Below, piece by piece: positions 34,601 to 49,600 of a stretch of 64,000 bases of DNA. The notes beneath the pieces were generated by a model. The model was given only the letters and a program-made list of their open reading frames with translations. It was not told the origin of the DNA and did not search any database. Positions within the stretch are counted from its first letter, which is position 1. Every line of letters begins with the position of its first letter. Both the position numbers and the translations under genes were made by a program. The stretch covers positions 16,729,725 to 16,793,724 of the forward strand of contig OZ022260.1 in NCBI GenBank assembly GCA_963978905.1, given 5' to 3'. This DNA is from Trichostrongylus colubriformis. Taxonomy: Eukaryota > Nematoda > Chromadorea > Rhabditida > Trichostrongylidae.

Positions 34601-37600
34601 TCAAAAATATTGCCAAAATATTGCCCGGAGCACCTGCGGACCTTTATAGCTTTCTGAAGCCTGCTTCTGAAGGAATTATCAAAATATGATGTGCTCCAGA
34701 AAATCATGAAACCATCCCTTCATAATTACTTGGAACCAATGGAAGCATGCAATTAAAAGCTTCCAGCCTTGAAAATGATTTGGTAAATTCTAGATTCCTG
34801 CCAGTGATTGGCTGCATGTAGCTGCATGTACTTTCTGACGAATGATGTAATCACCAGCACAGTGCAGCTGGTCGAAGCCGGAATCCATCAGCAGCAGGTG
34901 TAACGAAAATAAAATCGTTCGCGTTCCACCACGACCAACACGTTGCAGCCACTGCTGCTGGGTATACGGTAGCTGTACCATACGATGTGGAAAATATACG
35001 AAAACAGTAGACGTCTGGGAATCCGTCACTAATGTATTCCACAGCTTCACCATGAATCACTCAACTATTCGGTTTGTAAATATACCGCCCTCAAGTTTTA
35101 ATTTTAGAAAAAACCACTCTAACAAATTTCTATGATATGTGAAACCGACAGAAATGCAAAGTTGAAACTTTCCAATAAGTGAATCTAACCTTCGCTGGGC
35201 GCGAAATAGATATTCGTGCTCCGGCTGTGACTACTGGATGATTGTAGAGGGAGAAGCCGTTGGACTGAAAGAAACAGAAATCAATAATCACATAACTTTT
35301 CACACGTCACAGATGTTTTCATGATGATGCCGGCGGTCTTGCAACAATTCGATGGTGTTCGATGAATCGTATTCAACCGCAGAAACACCAAGTGATGTGA
35401 AGCGACGCATACATCAATACCGCAGCCTTTAACCGCATTCTTGGGTTGGGGTTCACAGCTCGTAGGAAAACTTGGACACAAACACTAAGTGGAATATAGA
35501 GACAAGTTCTTCAGCACATGCTCTGCTGCAATGAAATGGTTCAGTTTTGGTCTGAGACAAAATTTTACGGTAATATGATCAGTGAGGGGGAGGAGGAGGA
35601 GGAGGAGCAGCGGCCTCACTATACATGTGATTCGCGAGTTGTATCTGCAGAGCGTCTATTAAATTTTGAGAGGAATCTACGCGGATAAATGAAGCCCTTC
35701 GTCAAGGCCGATTAACCAATTCATTTTCTTCTTGAACCATAAAAATTTGATATGAACATGCGGCCGACTTCGTCTTTGCGGGCCGAATCCGCAGTCGACC
35801 ATAGGTCTCCGCAGACTGATTGGGAGTAAAATGCTTGACGTTCCTCAAAAGGACTCGTAAATGTTCATCATCGAACCTTCAATCTGATTTCAACAGTAAG
35901 CCCACTAAACACCAGTGGAAAGGAGGCAAAACAGGGACGGATTAGACTAACAATAAGGAATCACAGGGGTAGACAGGGGCCGTATTGGTACTTGATTGGA
36001 GAGGGTTGTAATTAGTGTCTACTCGATGTCGCACCACCCAGCAGAAAGCATACGGTATGGTAGTATGAGGGTGGAAAACATAGTGGGCGAAAGGCTACGG
36101 AGAAGAAAAGAGCATTTAAAATTAAGTTAAAGTGGGGGGAACACCAAGTTTTTACCGACGTCATGTAGGAGAGAGCATATGAACCCCCCCCCCCCCACTT
36201 TAACTGATCCAAATATTTGTAGTAAAAGTAGTAATGATACTGCTGAAAAATGCCAATGAAAACTGTGAAAGTTGCGAGATCAATGCTAGAAAACTACTGG
36301 CCCCTTCACACTAATCATGCGCCAACCTCAAACTAGTTGGCGTATATTGAGCTCGTAGCTATGCCACCTAATCCGCAATTTCTAAAATCTCTAAATCAGC
36401 GTTTATCGATTAGTTACTGAATTACCAATAAAGTGAGCACTCGGAGATGAGCGTCGCAGAACTCACCAAAATATGAAAGACTCCAAATACTCACCAAAAT
36501 ATGAAAGATGAAGTTCTTCGTCTGATCAATCTCCCCATGGAATGTGCCACACACACTACCCTCATTAGCAATCACGGTGGGATTGGAATGCGATGACGCT
36601 CATACAATGTCTTACGGGTGCAAGTCGATAGGTGCAGTCGAATAACCTAGTCCGGAACTTATGAAGATCATAGGAGAATATTCACTTGGAATTGATCCTC
36701 GGATAAAACAAGTCCGGGAATCAGTTACGAAAGCGGCGATACCTGCCTCTACGCTACCTCCCTCGGTAGGTGTGAATGAAAAAAGATTTAAAAAATGCGG
36801 AAATACGAATAATACGAGGGCCCAAAAGTAGGATAAAGGCATCCATCATTGGTTTTCTTGAATTGCTACGGCACTATTAATATATCGAGGGTCTCCCTAA
36901 ATTCGCCACTTCCACAGATAGCTACTCCATCAATACTTTTTCAGATATTTTTTATTACCGATTTTCAATCCATTGTGTATTAAATTCGATTGTTTATATA
37001 TTTATAATATCCGATTTTTTTCTCGATTTTAAAACCCCTTTTTGAGATGAGGCTTCTATGATGGAGAAGCTTCGCAGAAGCTTATTAAATCTGTGAAGCA
37101 GCAACACGAGGTTTTTAACAGGAAGAAATATTGGAATATCATTTCTCTTACTCATCTTCTGTTGGAAAAGATTTGCAATGAAATGAAAGTAATTATTTAC
37201 CTAACCCTGCAGACTGGAACTCAGCCAAGCACAAGCTCGTTGCCAAGCGCGAGAAAGAGCAACCAAAAAAGGGGAAGAATTATCGACGTGGGCCGTGTGA
37301 GCAGAGCCTTTCTCAAACCATGCATTACGTTGAATTGAATCCGTTCCCCAAGAAAGAGCGCTCCGGCGATCCAATTTGGAAACCTTCATAGAGCTACTGA
37401 ATATAAGAATGTTTCCAAACACATGTAGCATTAGCAGCGTTTTTCGTTCAGGCGAATATGATTACCTCGCAATTGAAACGAGGGGTACAATTGTACCACC
37501 AGCGAGATAAGTTATTACAGACAAACTGGTAATGGTGAATAGAGCCACTTTTGGGGGAAGATAGCTATCGATATTCGGCTGCACGATGATGCCACACTCG

Positions 37601-40600
37601 GCAGGCGAAAAAAGCGATGGTAATGCACGTGCCCTTTATTTCCGATGTTCATCCAGCAACTACCACTTTTTCTTCAAGTGTCACTACAACACAGTGCGTT
37701 TGAGCTGCCCATCCGGTCGTGGGTGATCTGGGACGAGAAAATCGAGAGGGGAGCTCTTCTCAACACAATGTGACTGCTTTGACCATAGCACATGAAGCCC
37801 TCTACTTGGGACAACACCGCAATGAGTCGAGGAGTCGTAGCTGTAGAACCGCACTAAAGCACCTCAGGCCTCACAATTTCGATGAATACTGCTTGACATT
37901 CAGATTGATGGCATTTTCATGAGATTACTTTCCAAACTGATAAAAACCCAATGGAAACGAGAACAACCGCAGTTTTTGTTCAACCAACTGCAAAAGACGA
38001 GGGGGAGTTTTGGGCGTAACCACATCCCTCATTGTTCACTGATGAAGTCAGCAAATCACCTCGAGTAAATGGACCCCATTCTCGTAGCCTCCATTCCTAC
38101 ACAAATCGACCATTTGAGAAAAATTCGAAACATTTATTTTCCCAAAAATATTGTAAGAGAATTTCGCGAAGAGGTAATAGTAGAGAATACATGAAGCCAA
38201 AATGGTAGGGAGGGATTTCGTCACTTCGACTTCCTGCAATAAGCTTCCGAGAAATGAGAAATTGCTAGTGTTCTCGAAGCTTCCAAGAGATAGATGTGTA
38301 GTGGGGCGGCCTCTAGCGCTAGAGCAACTATTCCATGCCTCATTTTCTGAAATATTCGGGTGCTGTTTCCTATCCTCTATAGGAAATATAGCCAAGATAG
38401 GTACGGTAACGTAATCAACGCATGTGAAGGTGCTCACTTGGGCAAACGCTCAGCTCATTAACGGCCTGAAGATCCAACCCCATAGATCCAACCGAAGCTC
38501 AATAGAGGGCGATTACAGTCCCAACATTCAAAAACAGTCATATATGGCATGACTGGAACACGTTTCGATATCGAATGACACGGCAGATAGTTCCAAGCTG
38601 GAACCACTGAAAATGACCGCGCCAAGGGCACTCCTAAGTGCACTTTCGGCAAAGATAGATGAGCTTTAGCACATTGCTCATTGGCTGAGGTACTGTAGCC
38701 TGAGCGAGGCAAGAAAAACATCAGAAAAAACCTCGAAATGCGGCGTCAAAGAGCGGTTGTTGGATATTGCTACATTTAGTTACTGCTGTACTCGTTTGTC
38801 GCGTTATCCACACCTTACCCTACTGCCAGGCCGCTACCGAACCAATACAGCCATATTCAAAAAATAAGGTCCTTGCCGATCTGCTTGGATGTGCCACGCA
38901 CTCCACTTTCATTTGCATATGTAGTGGAATCATTCGAATGCAAATTTGATGTACATACATATGCAGCGTACAACAGATTTTGCAGCGCAAGCAACAGAAT
39001 ACCAAACAGATTTTCACCGCAACGATGGGGTGCAACCATGGGATGTGCTAGACATCCCATGGTTGCACCCCTTACAGGGGAATGTTTCTCCTTGAGTGAG
39101 ATTCGATCCACAGAGAGCAAAGCTGATCTCACTGCCCCTTACATTGTCTCATCCAGATCAGAAAAATCAAGCGAGCGAAATAAAGAAGAATGTAATTAAA
39201 CTCAAAACCATTACACTGTTCTCTCGAAAAAAAAACCGACAAGTTTTAATAATACTTTCGAAAAATAAAACTCGACGTGGAGAACCCCCGAAGCCTCATT
39301 TTGATGCTTCAAGTAACGATGTCAATATTCAGTATTAACAATGGAATAATAGCAATAATATAACAACAGTTACATATAAAGCCATATTTAATTGTAATGA
39401 AGAAATAAGCAATTGTAAACAAAGAAACCATGTTTAAAAAGATTTTAGGGGGAAGGAGCAAAGAAATAGTTTAACCTCCGTTTCGCACGGGCCCTTAGAC
39501 GGAGTTTAAACCTAGAGATAACCTCCCTGTAATATTCATGCCAGATGGCACTACTTCACTTGCAAGAGAGGTTTCCATGATGGAAACAGCTTCGCACTGC
39601 GCGATGCACCATTTCATCGTTGCGGCCTCTCGCGTTTTTTCACTACCGTAGGACGCACCCTCACTGCCCAACGCGCTATTTTTTTCGAACTCAACATAGC
39701 TCCGCCCACAGGACACCAACAGCCAATCTTGACTCAGGCAGATGTGAAGCGTCGGTCAGTTAGCTTTTGAAATTTCTCACCTCAGGGATGAGTGTGGCGT
39801 TTCGTGATGTGAATGAAGCCAAACCCGTTGGTGGCTCAATTGGTGCTGATAATCCCGGTGGCAATGACCACGATGACTTTTGCCATGGTTGACACTGAAA
39901 AAAATTGAATAAGCTTGTATATCCAACAAATGATAATAGAAATAGCTGCGAATAGGTGTAATCTGGAGTTGGTTTTCCAATATTTTTTTTGATGTGCGGG
40001 TAAGTATAAGAGTTGCAGAGATCCTATAGCATTAATCGGGGGCAAATATGTATGATCCTGCTCAGACCACCTCATACGGTAAAACGTGATCAAAAAGAAA
40101 AAAAACCTACATATGAACCGTTACCAAAAACATACACATACATAACATAGAAAAAATATACAAAACGTACATACGATACATCCTTAGTCGAACTCCCAAA
40201 AAATATTTTTGAGTCACAATCTACTGATACCACTTCGCTGGAGCTTCTCCATCCCATTGTCGCTCGTACCAAAGGATTATTAATTTTGGGTGTTCACCTA
40301 CACCCCTTTCTAGAAAATATATTAATAGCTGTTCATGGGTGGCAGCAAGGTCAGAGGCGTTCGAGTGAAACAATCCAGACCCTTCTTCTTCGAGTGAGTA
40401 TCTTGCTTGCAGTAGAATTATTTTGTAACATCTACTTTAGTTAATAGAGTCATCTCCTGCATGCCCCCATGTTGTCAATTAATTGCCTCAGATTTTTTCA
40501 CTTGATGTGGGTACTAATCGCCATTATATCGAAACCATTACTTTCAGATCTCTGAGTCATCTAATTTGAGCATGTTAGGGCCTTATCTTCTTATGCTCTC

Positions 40601-43600
40601 GGGACACATGATGAGCCTTTATCTTTAAGTCAAACAGTGGAAGATTTGACCGTCGAAATGCAATTTTGGATGAGTGAATTGAAAAAAAACTAGTCGAACA
40701 GGCTTTAGAACTGATTTTGACATTTTTGAATTCTGATAACTGCTGTTTATCGCCGCAGCTCGCGATGCGAAAGTTACCACAAGGAAGCTGAGTTATGGGC
40801 AAAAGCTTCGGTGTCGGAAGCATCCTTGTAGGGCTTTAGAACATTCAGAAGTGAACAGAATGGCCAGGAACGTCAAAGAATCAAGAAGGAACTTTCTATG
40901 GATCTCTAAGGCCGCTTCCATACTTTGCGCACCGACGCCGTCACGCGCGTGACGCAGGCACGCGCGTGACGGCGTCGGTGCGCAAAGTATGGAAGCGGCC
41001 TAAGGCGATCTGAAAGTTCCAGCAGCAAAATGGCTAACGAGTATCAAGGAGATATATAATGGAATGCACGATAACCTGTACCGTTCTAGTATGTAGTACC
41101 AGAATAGCCAAACAGACTATCAGTGATCAAAAACTTCCGTCAATCAATAAATTAAGGATAATCTATTGGATTTCTGCAACGAACAAAATGTCAGAGATCG
41201 CTTGGAGCTCCGATGACTGACGATGATTCAGACGATCGCTGACTGCATGGAATGACCCTAGAACATCCACTGCTTCATAGAACATCCCAAGAACCACCAG
41301 ACGTTCAAAGAGCGGTCAAATGAGCCAAAGAAATATCAGGGTCTTCGAAAACTTGGAGACTATGTATATGGACATCCGGACTAGTTCATTGACTTCATGT
41401 AGCGCTCACAGCTCCACAGATCGATATTGGAAGCACATTTTATACGAGAGCACCCCAACCCAGGAAAAGGCTTCAGAGAATTCAAAGGTGCACGCGATAA
41501 CAAAATTATCGAAATACAAAAGCATCATGAAATAGTTCCATAATGGTTTCTCGAGAGAGTTTCCGCACTTCACAGATGGATGGGCACTTTCACTTCTCCA
41601 GAATGACATGAAATCCCTGAAAAAACCCTATCTTATTCATACACTCCATAGAATGACCTTAGGATTCCCTAGGATGACCTGAGAATTTCCAGTAACAGAA
41701 AAACGGATTAAGAACACTCGCCAGCCTGTAAAGAACAAACTGGGGATTTTCTTGAAATACACTAGCTGCTTCTGGGTAGTGTTTATTATCGGAGACCTTC
41801 CAGAAATTTCACGGCCATACGAACAGCCTCAGTTCGCTGACTTTCTATAAAGACTGAGAACAATTAGCATATCATCAAACAACTTGAGCAACCGGATCAT
41901 CACTGGGCGGGCAAAGAATCGTAGACAACATTGGCGTTCAAATTTTCCGATTTCCGATGCATTTCATAACCCCTATTAGGAAGGATTCCACTGAAAGGAT
42001 TCCATAATTCCGAGAATCAGCTCGGAAGTACTACCAACCACACAACAGCTGCAAGCTGTCCTTCCCTTACAAAACAATTTGAGGACGCTTAGAAAATCAT
42101 AAAACTCCATGACAAGCTGCAGCCTTCCCTCCAGGCTTCTCATCTCATTCGTCAGTCATCGAAGGCTCTAAATTTCAGAATTCCTTCCGGCCTCGGTTCT
42201 CTGAGATCAAGCAAGTGTTTGACATCGTTCACGAATTCTCCCGAAATAATGTAGCGATAGAAACAACCGAATTTGAGGTATTGGATGTATATTACGTCCC
42301 TTTATTGAGTGCTACCGAATCGCTAGCTTCGCTCAAGTTGGATGCGCATCATCTAACTTGAAGAGAATAGAGGGAGAATACCATTCATTGTTTGGTTCCC
42401 TTGGGAAAAAGAAACCAAACCAATTTTGCGATACAAAATTCCCCCTCCTCTCCCTTCCCTCCCCCCCCCCCCTCCCCTTCAAAGCCATTTTGACTGATCA
42501 CTCAATCCTATGTTAAATTAACCATACAAGATCGAAAATAAACACAATCTATTACACATATTATTTATAGTTAAATATTAGGTGTATGCAGAATAAATGG
42601 CCAAGACATAACTGGTCATAACTTCGCTCAGACACAACTTTATTTGTGTAAATAAAAGCCATTCGAATCTAGAGAATTTTGCCAAAGATCTGGTAAAAAA
42701 AAATATGCCATCACAATCAGATTCTGGATTGCGAGAATTAATTAAGTCGAGAATGGCATTTTCACCGTGCATAGTATCGGCGAATTTTTTCTGGCGCAGG
42801 TTTGCATCGAGAACCCGCAAAAAGTGGTAATACGTTGGGGATAGGTCTGAGGTGAGGGAGAGTCTCGATGCCAACTGCATCAGTTTTTGCTGGGTGCGCA
42901 AAACAACGCAAATCCCCGCACTTAGCGAGTCATCCGGCAGAAACTGATGCAGTTAGGCATCGAGACTCTCCCTCACTCCCCTCATTCCCCAGACCTATCC
43001 CTGACGGATTACCACTTTTTTCGGGTTTTCGATGCAAACCTGCGTCAGAAAAAATTCGCCGATACTATGCAGGGTAAAAATGCCATTCTTGACTTTATGA
43101 ATTTTCGTAATCCAGAATTTTATCATGATCGCATATTTTCTTCACCAGATCGTTGGCAAGGCTGTGTTGAATGAATGGTTTTTATTTCGACAAATAAAGT
43201 TGTGTCTGAGCGAAGTTCAGGCGTTTTGAAGAAAAGAAGTCCGTTTTGGCCATTTATTCTGCACACATTCAATACTTTCAGAGAAGCTGACACAAACCTT
43301 TCATTTCACCACCAAAAAGCCCCATTTGCCGACTGCACAGAACGACCCGAAAACATCCACTACAGCATAGAACAACCTGAGAACCACCAGATCTTCAAAG
43401 AGCGGATAGTGAATACTCAGTGCTCTAAAGAACGACAGTAGTGCGCTCAAAATCCACAGAATGACTAGAGAACTTCCAAAACTGCATAGAATAACCAAAC
43501 TTATCACAACACTAGAGAGCGACCAACAACTACTCTAGTGTTGCTATTGCTCAAAAAGGACAACACAAGGACTTCTGAAATTGTAAAAAAAGGAGCGCCT

Positions 43601-46600
43601 ACAAATTAACTTCGGTCTACATGACAACATTATGACCTCATTGACCTGACTATGACTTGAAAATTTACCTTGAGGAAAACGACAAATGGGAAGTTAACGA
43701 TTTTTTGACGTCATGTAAAAACAGCTAGTTTACTGCTGCTATGCTAAACTTCCTACAACTATGAAATCACGAAGACGCCAATGAAGCACCCGTGATACAA
43801 GGAGTTTCTCAACTTCCGTTAGTCAAAAAATTTTCTGATCGTTGCCTCCAGAACGGACTTCACGTGAGACTTCAGAATATTTTGTAATGTGACTCATTAT
43901 TTATATTTGACCATCGATTTCCGAAATTCTGCAAGGAAGTCAGGAAAGGAGCCCATGCATTAGCATCTGCACTGTGAATATTCCAAGCGCACGAAAGATG
44001 CAGCCTGTAGAGTGCTCGATATATCATTACATACTATACGGGAAGTTCTTGCGGTTTTCAGTCTTTATAATTAGATGCACATATCGCGGCTAATACAAAA
44101 TTCTGCCATTCGAAATAAGAACCATAAGAATCTTCTGTTTTCTGACAGCAAGATATAAGCTTTCCAGTTATGATTGCCCTAGAGGCGAAGAATTCATTGA
44201 AGGCCGCTTTAGTATCGTTTCGGGTCTTGAAACGCTTCTCTCGAAGAAAGCTTTGAAGATGCTTGAAGTAATGGTGATCGGTGAAGGCAGGGCAGAACAG
44301 TGTGGTGGATGCGGAGGAGTTTCGTAGCCCGGCTCATTCAACTTTGTCAGGGTTGTCTGTGCAGCATGCGGCCATGCGTAATAGGGGCGCGAGATGGGTT
44401 ACTTTCTACAAGCCATTATTGAACCCACAATCTGCAGTTTGTAATGTATCTTGCAAGCTCCTTACAGTACTTTTCAGTCGCATTGGTTTCGCCGGGATCC
44501 GTTATGGTGGATTAGAACAGCCGTGGACCACTATACCGCAGCCATGCTGACTAGGCTGACCGCTACGAGCTTGACCTTTGTCCAGCCATTGTACAGGTCG
44601 TCGTCGATTGTCCCACAGAATCCATATGCCACGATGCAATTGAGAAATGGGAAGAACTTGAATGATTAAGAATGAGAAGAACTTCTGTATATATATTTCT
44701 GTTTGTTTATTTAATTATCTTTCTTACTTGCAACATGGAATTGAGAGAGATGAATGGGCTAACTCCCATTCAGTATAAAGTGTTTATATATTAAGTTGAA
44801 CCATAATTTCTGTTACACTTTTATTTTTCTTGTGGAAAACTGTGGAAGCTTCTGGAACATTTGGTAGTGGGGAGTATATAAAGCGAGTGAAAAGGACTAC
44901 TGATTAACACATTCATATTCTCTATGGCTTCAACTAGCAGTGAATTTACGGCAATATCGCGAAAGGTGCGAAATTCACGAACACCGCCTCGGTTCCTCAT
45001 CATGCGAGGCCACTAACAAAATTAACCAGTCGATGGACCCAGGTACTGTCTCTCATATGGCGGCAGCCCGATGGCTCGATCGGCTCAAATTGGAACAGGA
45101 AAAATTTCAAAAAATTGCATTGAGAAAAAACTTTTTTTTGAAAATTTTCAAAAAAATAGGAAACTGTTGCCATTCAACACGACAGCCACTGCCGATCTCT
45201 ATTGCAGGCAATTGGACACCGGAGCGGCAAAACTTGCCGGAAAAATGGACCAAGACTTCTTCCTCCACGACAACGCTCACCCACATGTGGCAAAGTTGGC
45301 GTGTCAAAGGATCCAGGACCTTGGTTAAACAAAGCTCCCCCGTCCACCGTAATCTCCGGGCATGGCCCCAACTGACTACCACCTATTCCTATCTCTGACC
45401 CACTTCCCCGACGGACGGCAGTTCAATGATGAGGATGATCTCAAAATCGACCTCCAGACTTTCTTCAACCAGAAATCCCCAGACTTCTATAAGCAAGGCA
45501 TCTGTCATCTCCCTATTCGCTGGCATTATATTGTTGATTATAATGGTACATATTTTGTTGACTGAAGTTAGACACAAATTAAGAAAAATAAATTTGAAAT
45601 TTTTCGTCAAAATGTAACAAATTATGGTTCAACCTAATATTATGCCCTTTCAACCGGTATCGAAGAACATGATACTTTTGCGTGGGACGGAGCAAAAAAC
45701 GGGTGACGCCTACATAGAGCAGGTGAGCAAAGAGATACAGAACTCTGGGCTGAAAGTCGATGCAGATATCGATTGCAATCATTGATTTTTGTGTAGGCAG
45801 TTACAAAATTGAAATGAATTACAGCTTCGGATGACTTCACGGATCTTATAAAGGGCAGATCCCTGAGATTATGCGCAGTACCCTACCTAAAGTTACGTAC
45901 ATAAACCGCTTACCGCACGTGTAAAACATGGCGAGCAAAATGAATGGCAGTTTTTTGTGATTGTACACGTAATGCATCCCGTGTATGAGCGTGGCGCCAA
46001 ATTAACAATAAGACAAAGAGGCTAGACAAAGAGGGACACGATCTTCTGCAACCTCTGAATCAACACCTCAGCTTCCTCAAAGACAATGGAAGAAGTAGGT
46101 AATTACCTGTGGGATATGAAAATGAAGGTACTAAGCGCAAGAGGTAGGTCCCTTTTTCATTTCTTCCGTTTCGCCCCCTCTACATCACTAGCCGCCGATA
46201 GCAGATGCACATGGGAGATGCTGTACTAGCCAGCCGCGAGCATTACCTCGCCCAGGCAGCAACTCGGCCATTGTAGCGCTGCAGCTCAAAGGAATGGTTC
46301 CCAGAAAGATGAGTTTTTCTACTACCCATATATTTGTGTTGTATTTGCCTAATGTGGGCCACATGCAAAGCTTCACGCGAGAAAATGTGAAAACAGCACA
46401 ACAAAGTCTCGGTCGGGTGGGCGGGGTCTCCGAGCAAGTGCCTACCACGTCGTCCGCCGCAGTCGGAGACGCATCGTAGGAACAGAAAGTTACGTAAATA
46501 GTCCCACTATCCGTTCCCGACCACGGCGAATGACGGGACGGGACTTCTAGTCGGAGGCCCCGCCCACCCGGCCAAGAATTTATAGAGCTGTATCTTAGCC

Positions 46601-49600
46601 GAATTCTTACTTTTTCGTGTGAAATCTTGCATGTGACCCTTATTAGGCAAACACAACGTGAATAAATGGGTAACAAAGAAACTTATTTTTCAGTGGACGA
46701 ATCCTTTGATGTGAAGGCGATGATATCGCTATAAAGACCCAAAAGGTGCGCTTTTCAACGTGGATTTAGTCACATTCCTTCGTTGCCTCCGCCCCTTACG
46801 GTGCCTTTGGCCCTTACGCAGGAGTATATCTGGAGTGCGCAGGAAAGGCAAGACTGGAAGCGACAAAACGGAAGCTTTATCCAGGATTTGTGTTAGGCGC
46901 TAGGGCACGAATTATGCCTCTTGACAAAAAAAAAACTTGACATAATTATTATTTTCTTACCACTTCAGAGAAGTTGAGTGGAGCCCGACGTGGAAGCACT
47001 GGCATAAAAGCTCTTTCGAAATCCTTCCGGCTCTGCAGACCGGAAGCAAAAATCTGTAAATCAAGTCAAAAATAGATAGGATTCTAAAAAGGTAAGAATA
47101 AAGTCGATTTTCAAACCTCGTCAGAGCGATCAGCAGTGCTGCGGGTTCTGCCGATTCGAATACTGCTTGTAAAGAAGATAGCGGTCGTAACGATGAAAAC
47201 CAAAAGTACCGCTGCTCTTGTTGAATCTCTAGACCATATCATCAATTCGCCCATGGACGTGCAGCATTCCGCATCTGAAAGTACAAGAGATTCTTTGCTT
47301 TCAAACGTACTGCTGAGTCATTTTGGGAAATGTGTGTGTTGAATCACAGCACGTCTTGCACGATGCATTTGCCTGACATACTAACCAGGGATGGTTTTTC
47401 AAGAAAATACACTACGATATTTAAATGCGTGGGAGCATCAAAATGAATACTGAGTTCGCCACAAAATTTCAGCGCTAACTGAACATTATTCGGATCAGAT
47501 GACACTAATTTGTTACCAGTAGAGGAGTCAGAAACGAGGAAGACTCGTTTACCTAATGAATCAATCTAAGCCGAGGGCATAAGCGGACTACGTTGATTCA
47601 ATTGAGCCACGTTCAAGCGTGCGCAACAAGAGCCAAAAATTAACTCAAAAAATTGCAAGAAAACTCGAAAGATCAACTGAATGCTCAACGTGGCCAGCAT
47701 TTTAGGCATTCCACAATTCCACGTTCCAAATAACCATCAAACCCTAATATAAATCGAAATTTAAACCTTACTGAGCATGTCCAATAGTTCATAGACTTTC
47801 TCCGATGACACGAAGTATCGAGCGCTGGTCTCTTGCATCGCTTCATTTTCATCAACAATCTGAAATACGCCGTTATCAACAATATTCAAGAAAATTCACT
47901 TGTGCACCTGCAGTTTCTGAATAATGGAATATCATGAACGTGTACGTACTATAACGAAGTCATAAGTGGTAAGGGTGCGCGTCGTACAGAGAAACTTCCA
48001 GATGTCGCAGATGGCCGCTCAGGCTCAGCACAGGCTGGGCGTGGCTGCGTTCACATGCAGCAAGGCTGAGTGGCACGGGGGAGCTCGTAGAGACGACGCA
48101 GGCAAAGAAGCAGGGTGGCATAGGCAGAGACACAGAGATACGCAGCCACGACCTGCTGCCGGCACCGTAGAGTATAAACGCGGCCTTTGCAGTACATTGA
48201 AAGTGTGACCAGGCAGCAAGCGCTTCGCATGCATGCTCAATTTTCAGGCACTGCAGAAGGGCTTTTAAATGTTTACTGTCATCCGGATGGGCAACAAAAT
48301 CACTTCATACTTAGCGAAAGTTTTCGACCCTTGAATTAGCAAATGAGTGGTCAACTGACCATGGCAGTTTGATTTCCAAGCCCTTTTCAGGTAGCCAAAC
48401 GCTCTAATGACTAACTGTTGGGGAAAAAAGTGTGTGCAGTAGTTGTAGAAGCGACGTGCGCCTGTAAAGACAGTGGTTAAGGCAATGTGAGTAAAGAGAA
48501 CTGCTGCAGTAAGTCATCCAAGTGAAAGTTACAGATCTAGGAAGTCTCTTTATGACGAAATTTCCGATGAAAATGAGCGCCCCCAGGCCTTATAGCAGCC
48601 GTCTGTTTCAGCAGCTACCACTTGTCCAAACATGGCCAGCCCTTTTCGCTAACGGAGGCGCCCCCTTTCGGAGTCGACGGTGGAAAAGGAACCTTATTTC
48701 TCAGGTTTCTGCCCGTTCCATTCCGTTTTTCTTCATCCCCGTAATGGTAAGCACCTGACTTTTGGAGACAATGATCTCCAGCCCTGACCATCCCCCCCCC
48801 TACCCCCTCCCTACTGCCTTTAAATACATCACAGTATCATCAGGCACTCGTTTCTCGTGAAGAAAAATGAAATGCACAGTGTTTGCACTGATCGATGTCT
48901 TTTGGACGAGCGCTTGCCCAGTTCAGGAAACAGTGGCATTTGGATCCGGTTCGACGAACAGTCATTTGCGACTACAGCCGAAAACAAGTCAGCGTTTTCA
49001 TTCTCCAGCCGAACAACTATGGAAAAGAATGAACAGCTGATAGTAGAGGGAATGAGCAATCCCTAGAACACTTTTCTTTTGTTACAAGAATGCTGAGTTA
49101 CCATCAAAAGCTTCGGCCTTGGACGGGACTCTAACCACATCTCCCCCATGCATGCCAGTCCAGTTTTCTACTGAGAACTCTTTCATTTCTTGAGTAACTT
49201 GGTTGATAGGACGAAGCTGAAAGCTTCGTGAATTTTACCGCAGCCTGCGATGCGAAGGTTCAGGGCACGGTTCGATGCCGATGTTGGCTAAGGGGTAGGG
49301 CTACTTACGCCAGATCGCTTCAGCGGCGTCGCACTCGCGGCGCCACCAGTACGACTTGCGAATTGATTGGCCCTTGGGAGCCCGGCAGAGCGTGGCTGCG
49401 TCACCTCAGCGCTTCCACCCATGCCACACCCTCCTGCACCCATGCCACCCTGCCTCCTCCACCCATGCCACACTGCTGTATTTGCCTAATGTTGGCCTAA
49501 TGAATCGTCCACGGAAAATGAGTTTTTGTGTTACCCATATATTTATGTTGTATTTGCCTAATGTTGGCCTCATGCAAAATTTCACGCGAAAAAGTGTGAA

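Noticed and set aside
46188..46676. A 162-codon minus-strand open frame
   Set aside because: It covers the palindromic TTAA-type element, and mirror frames exist on the other strand because the element is an inverted repeat.
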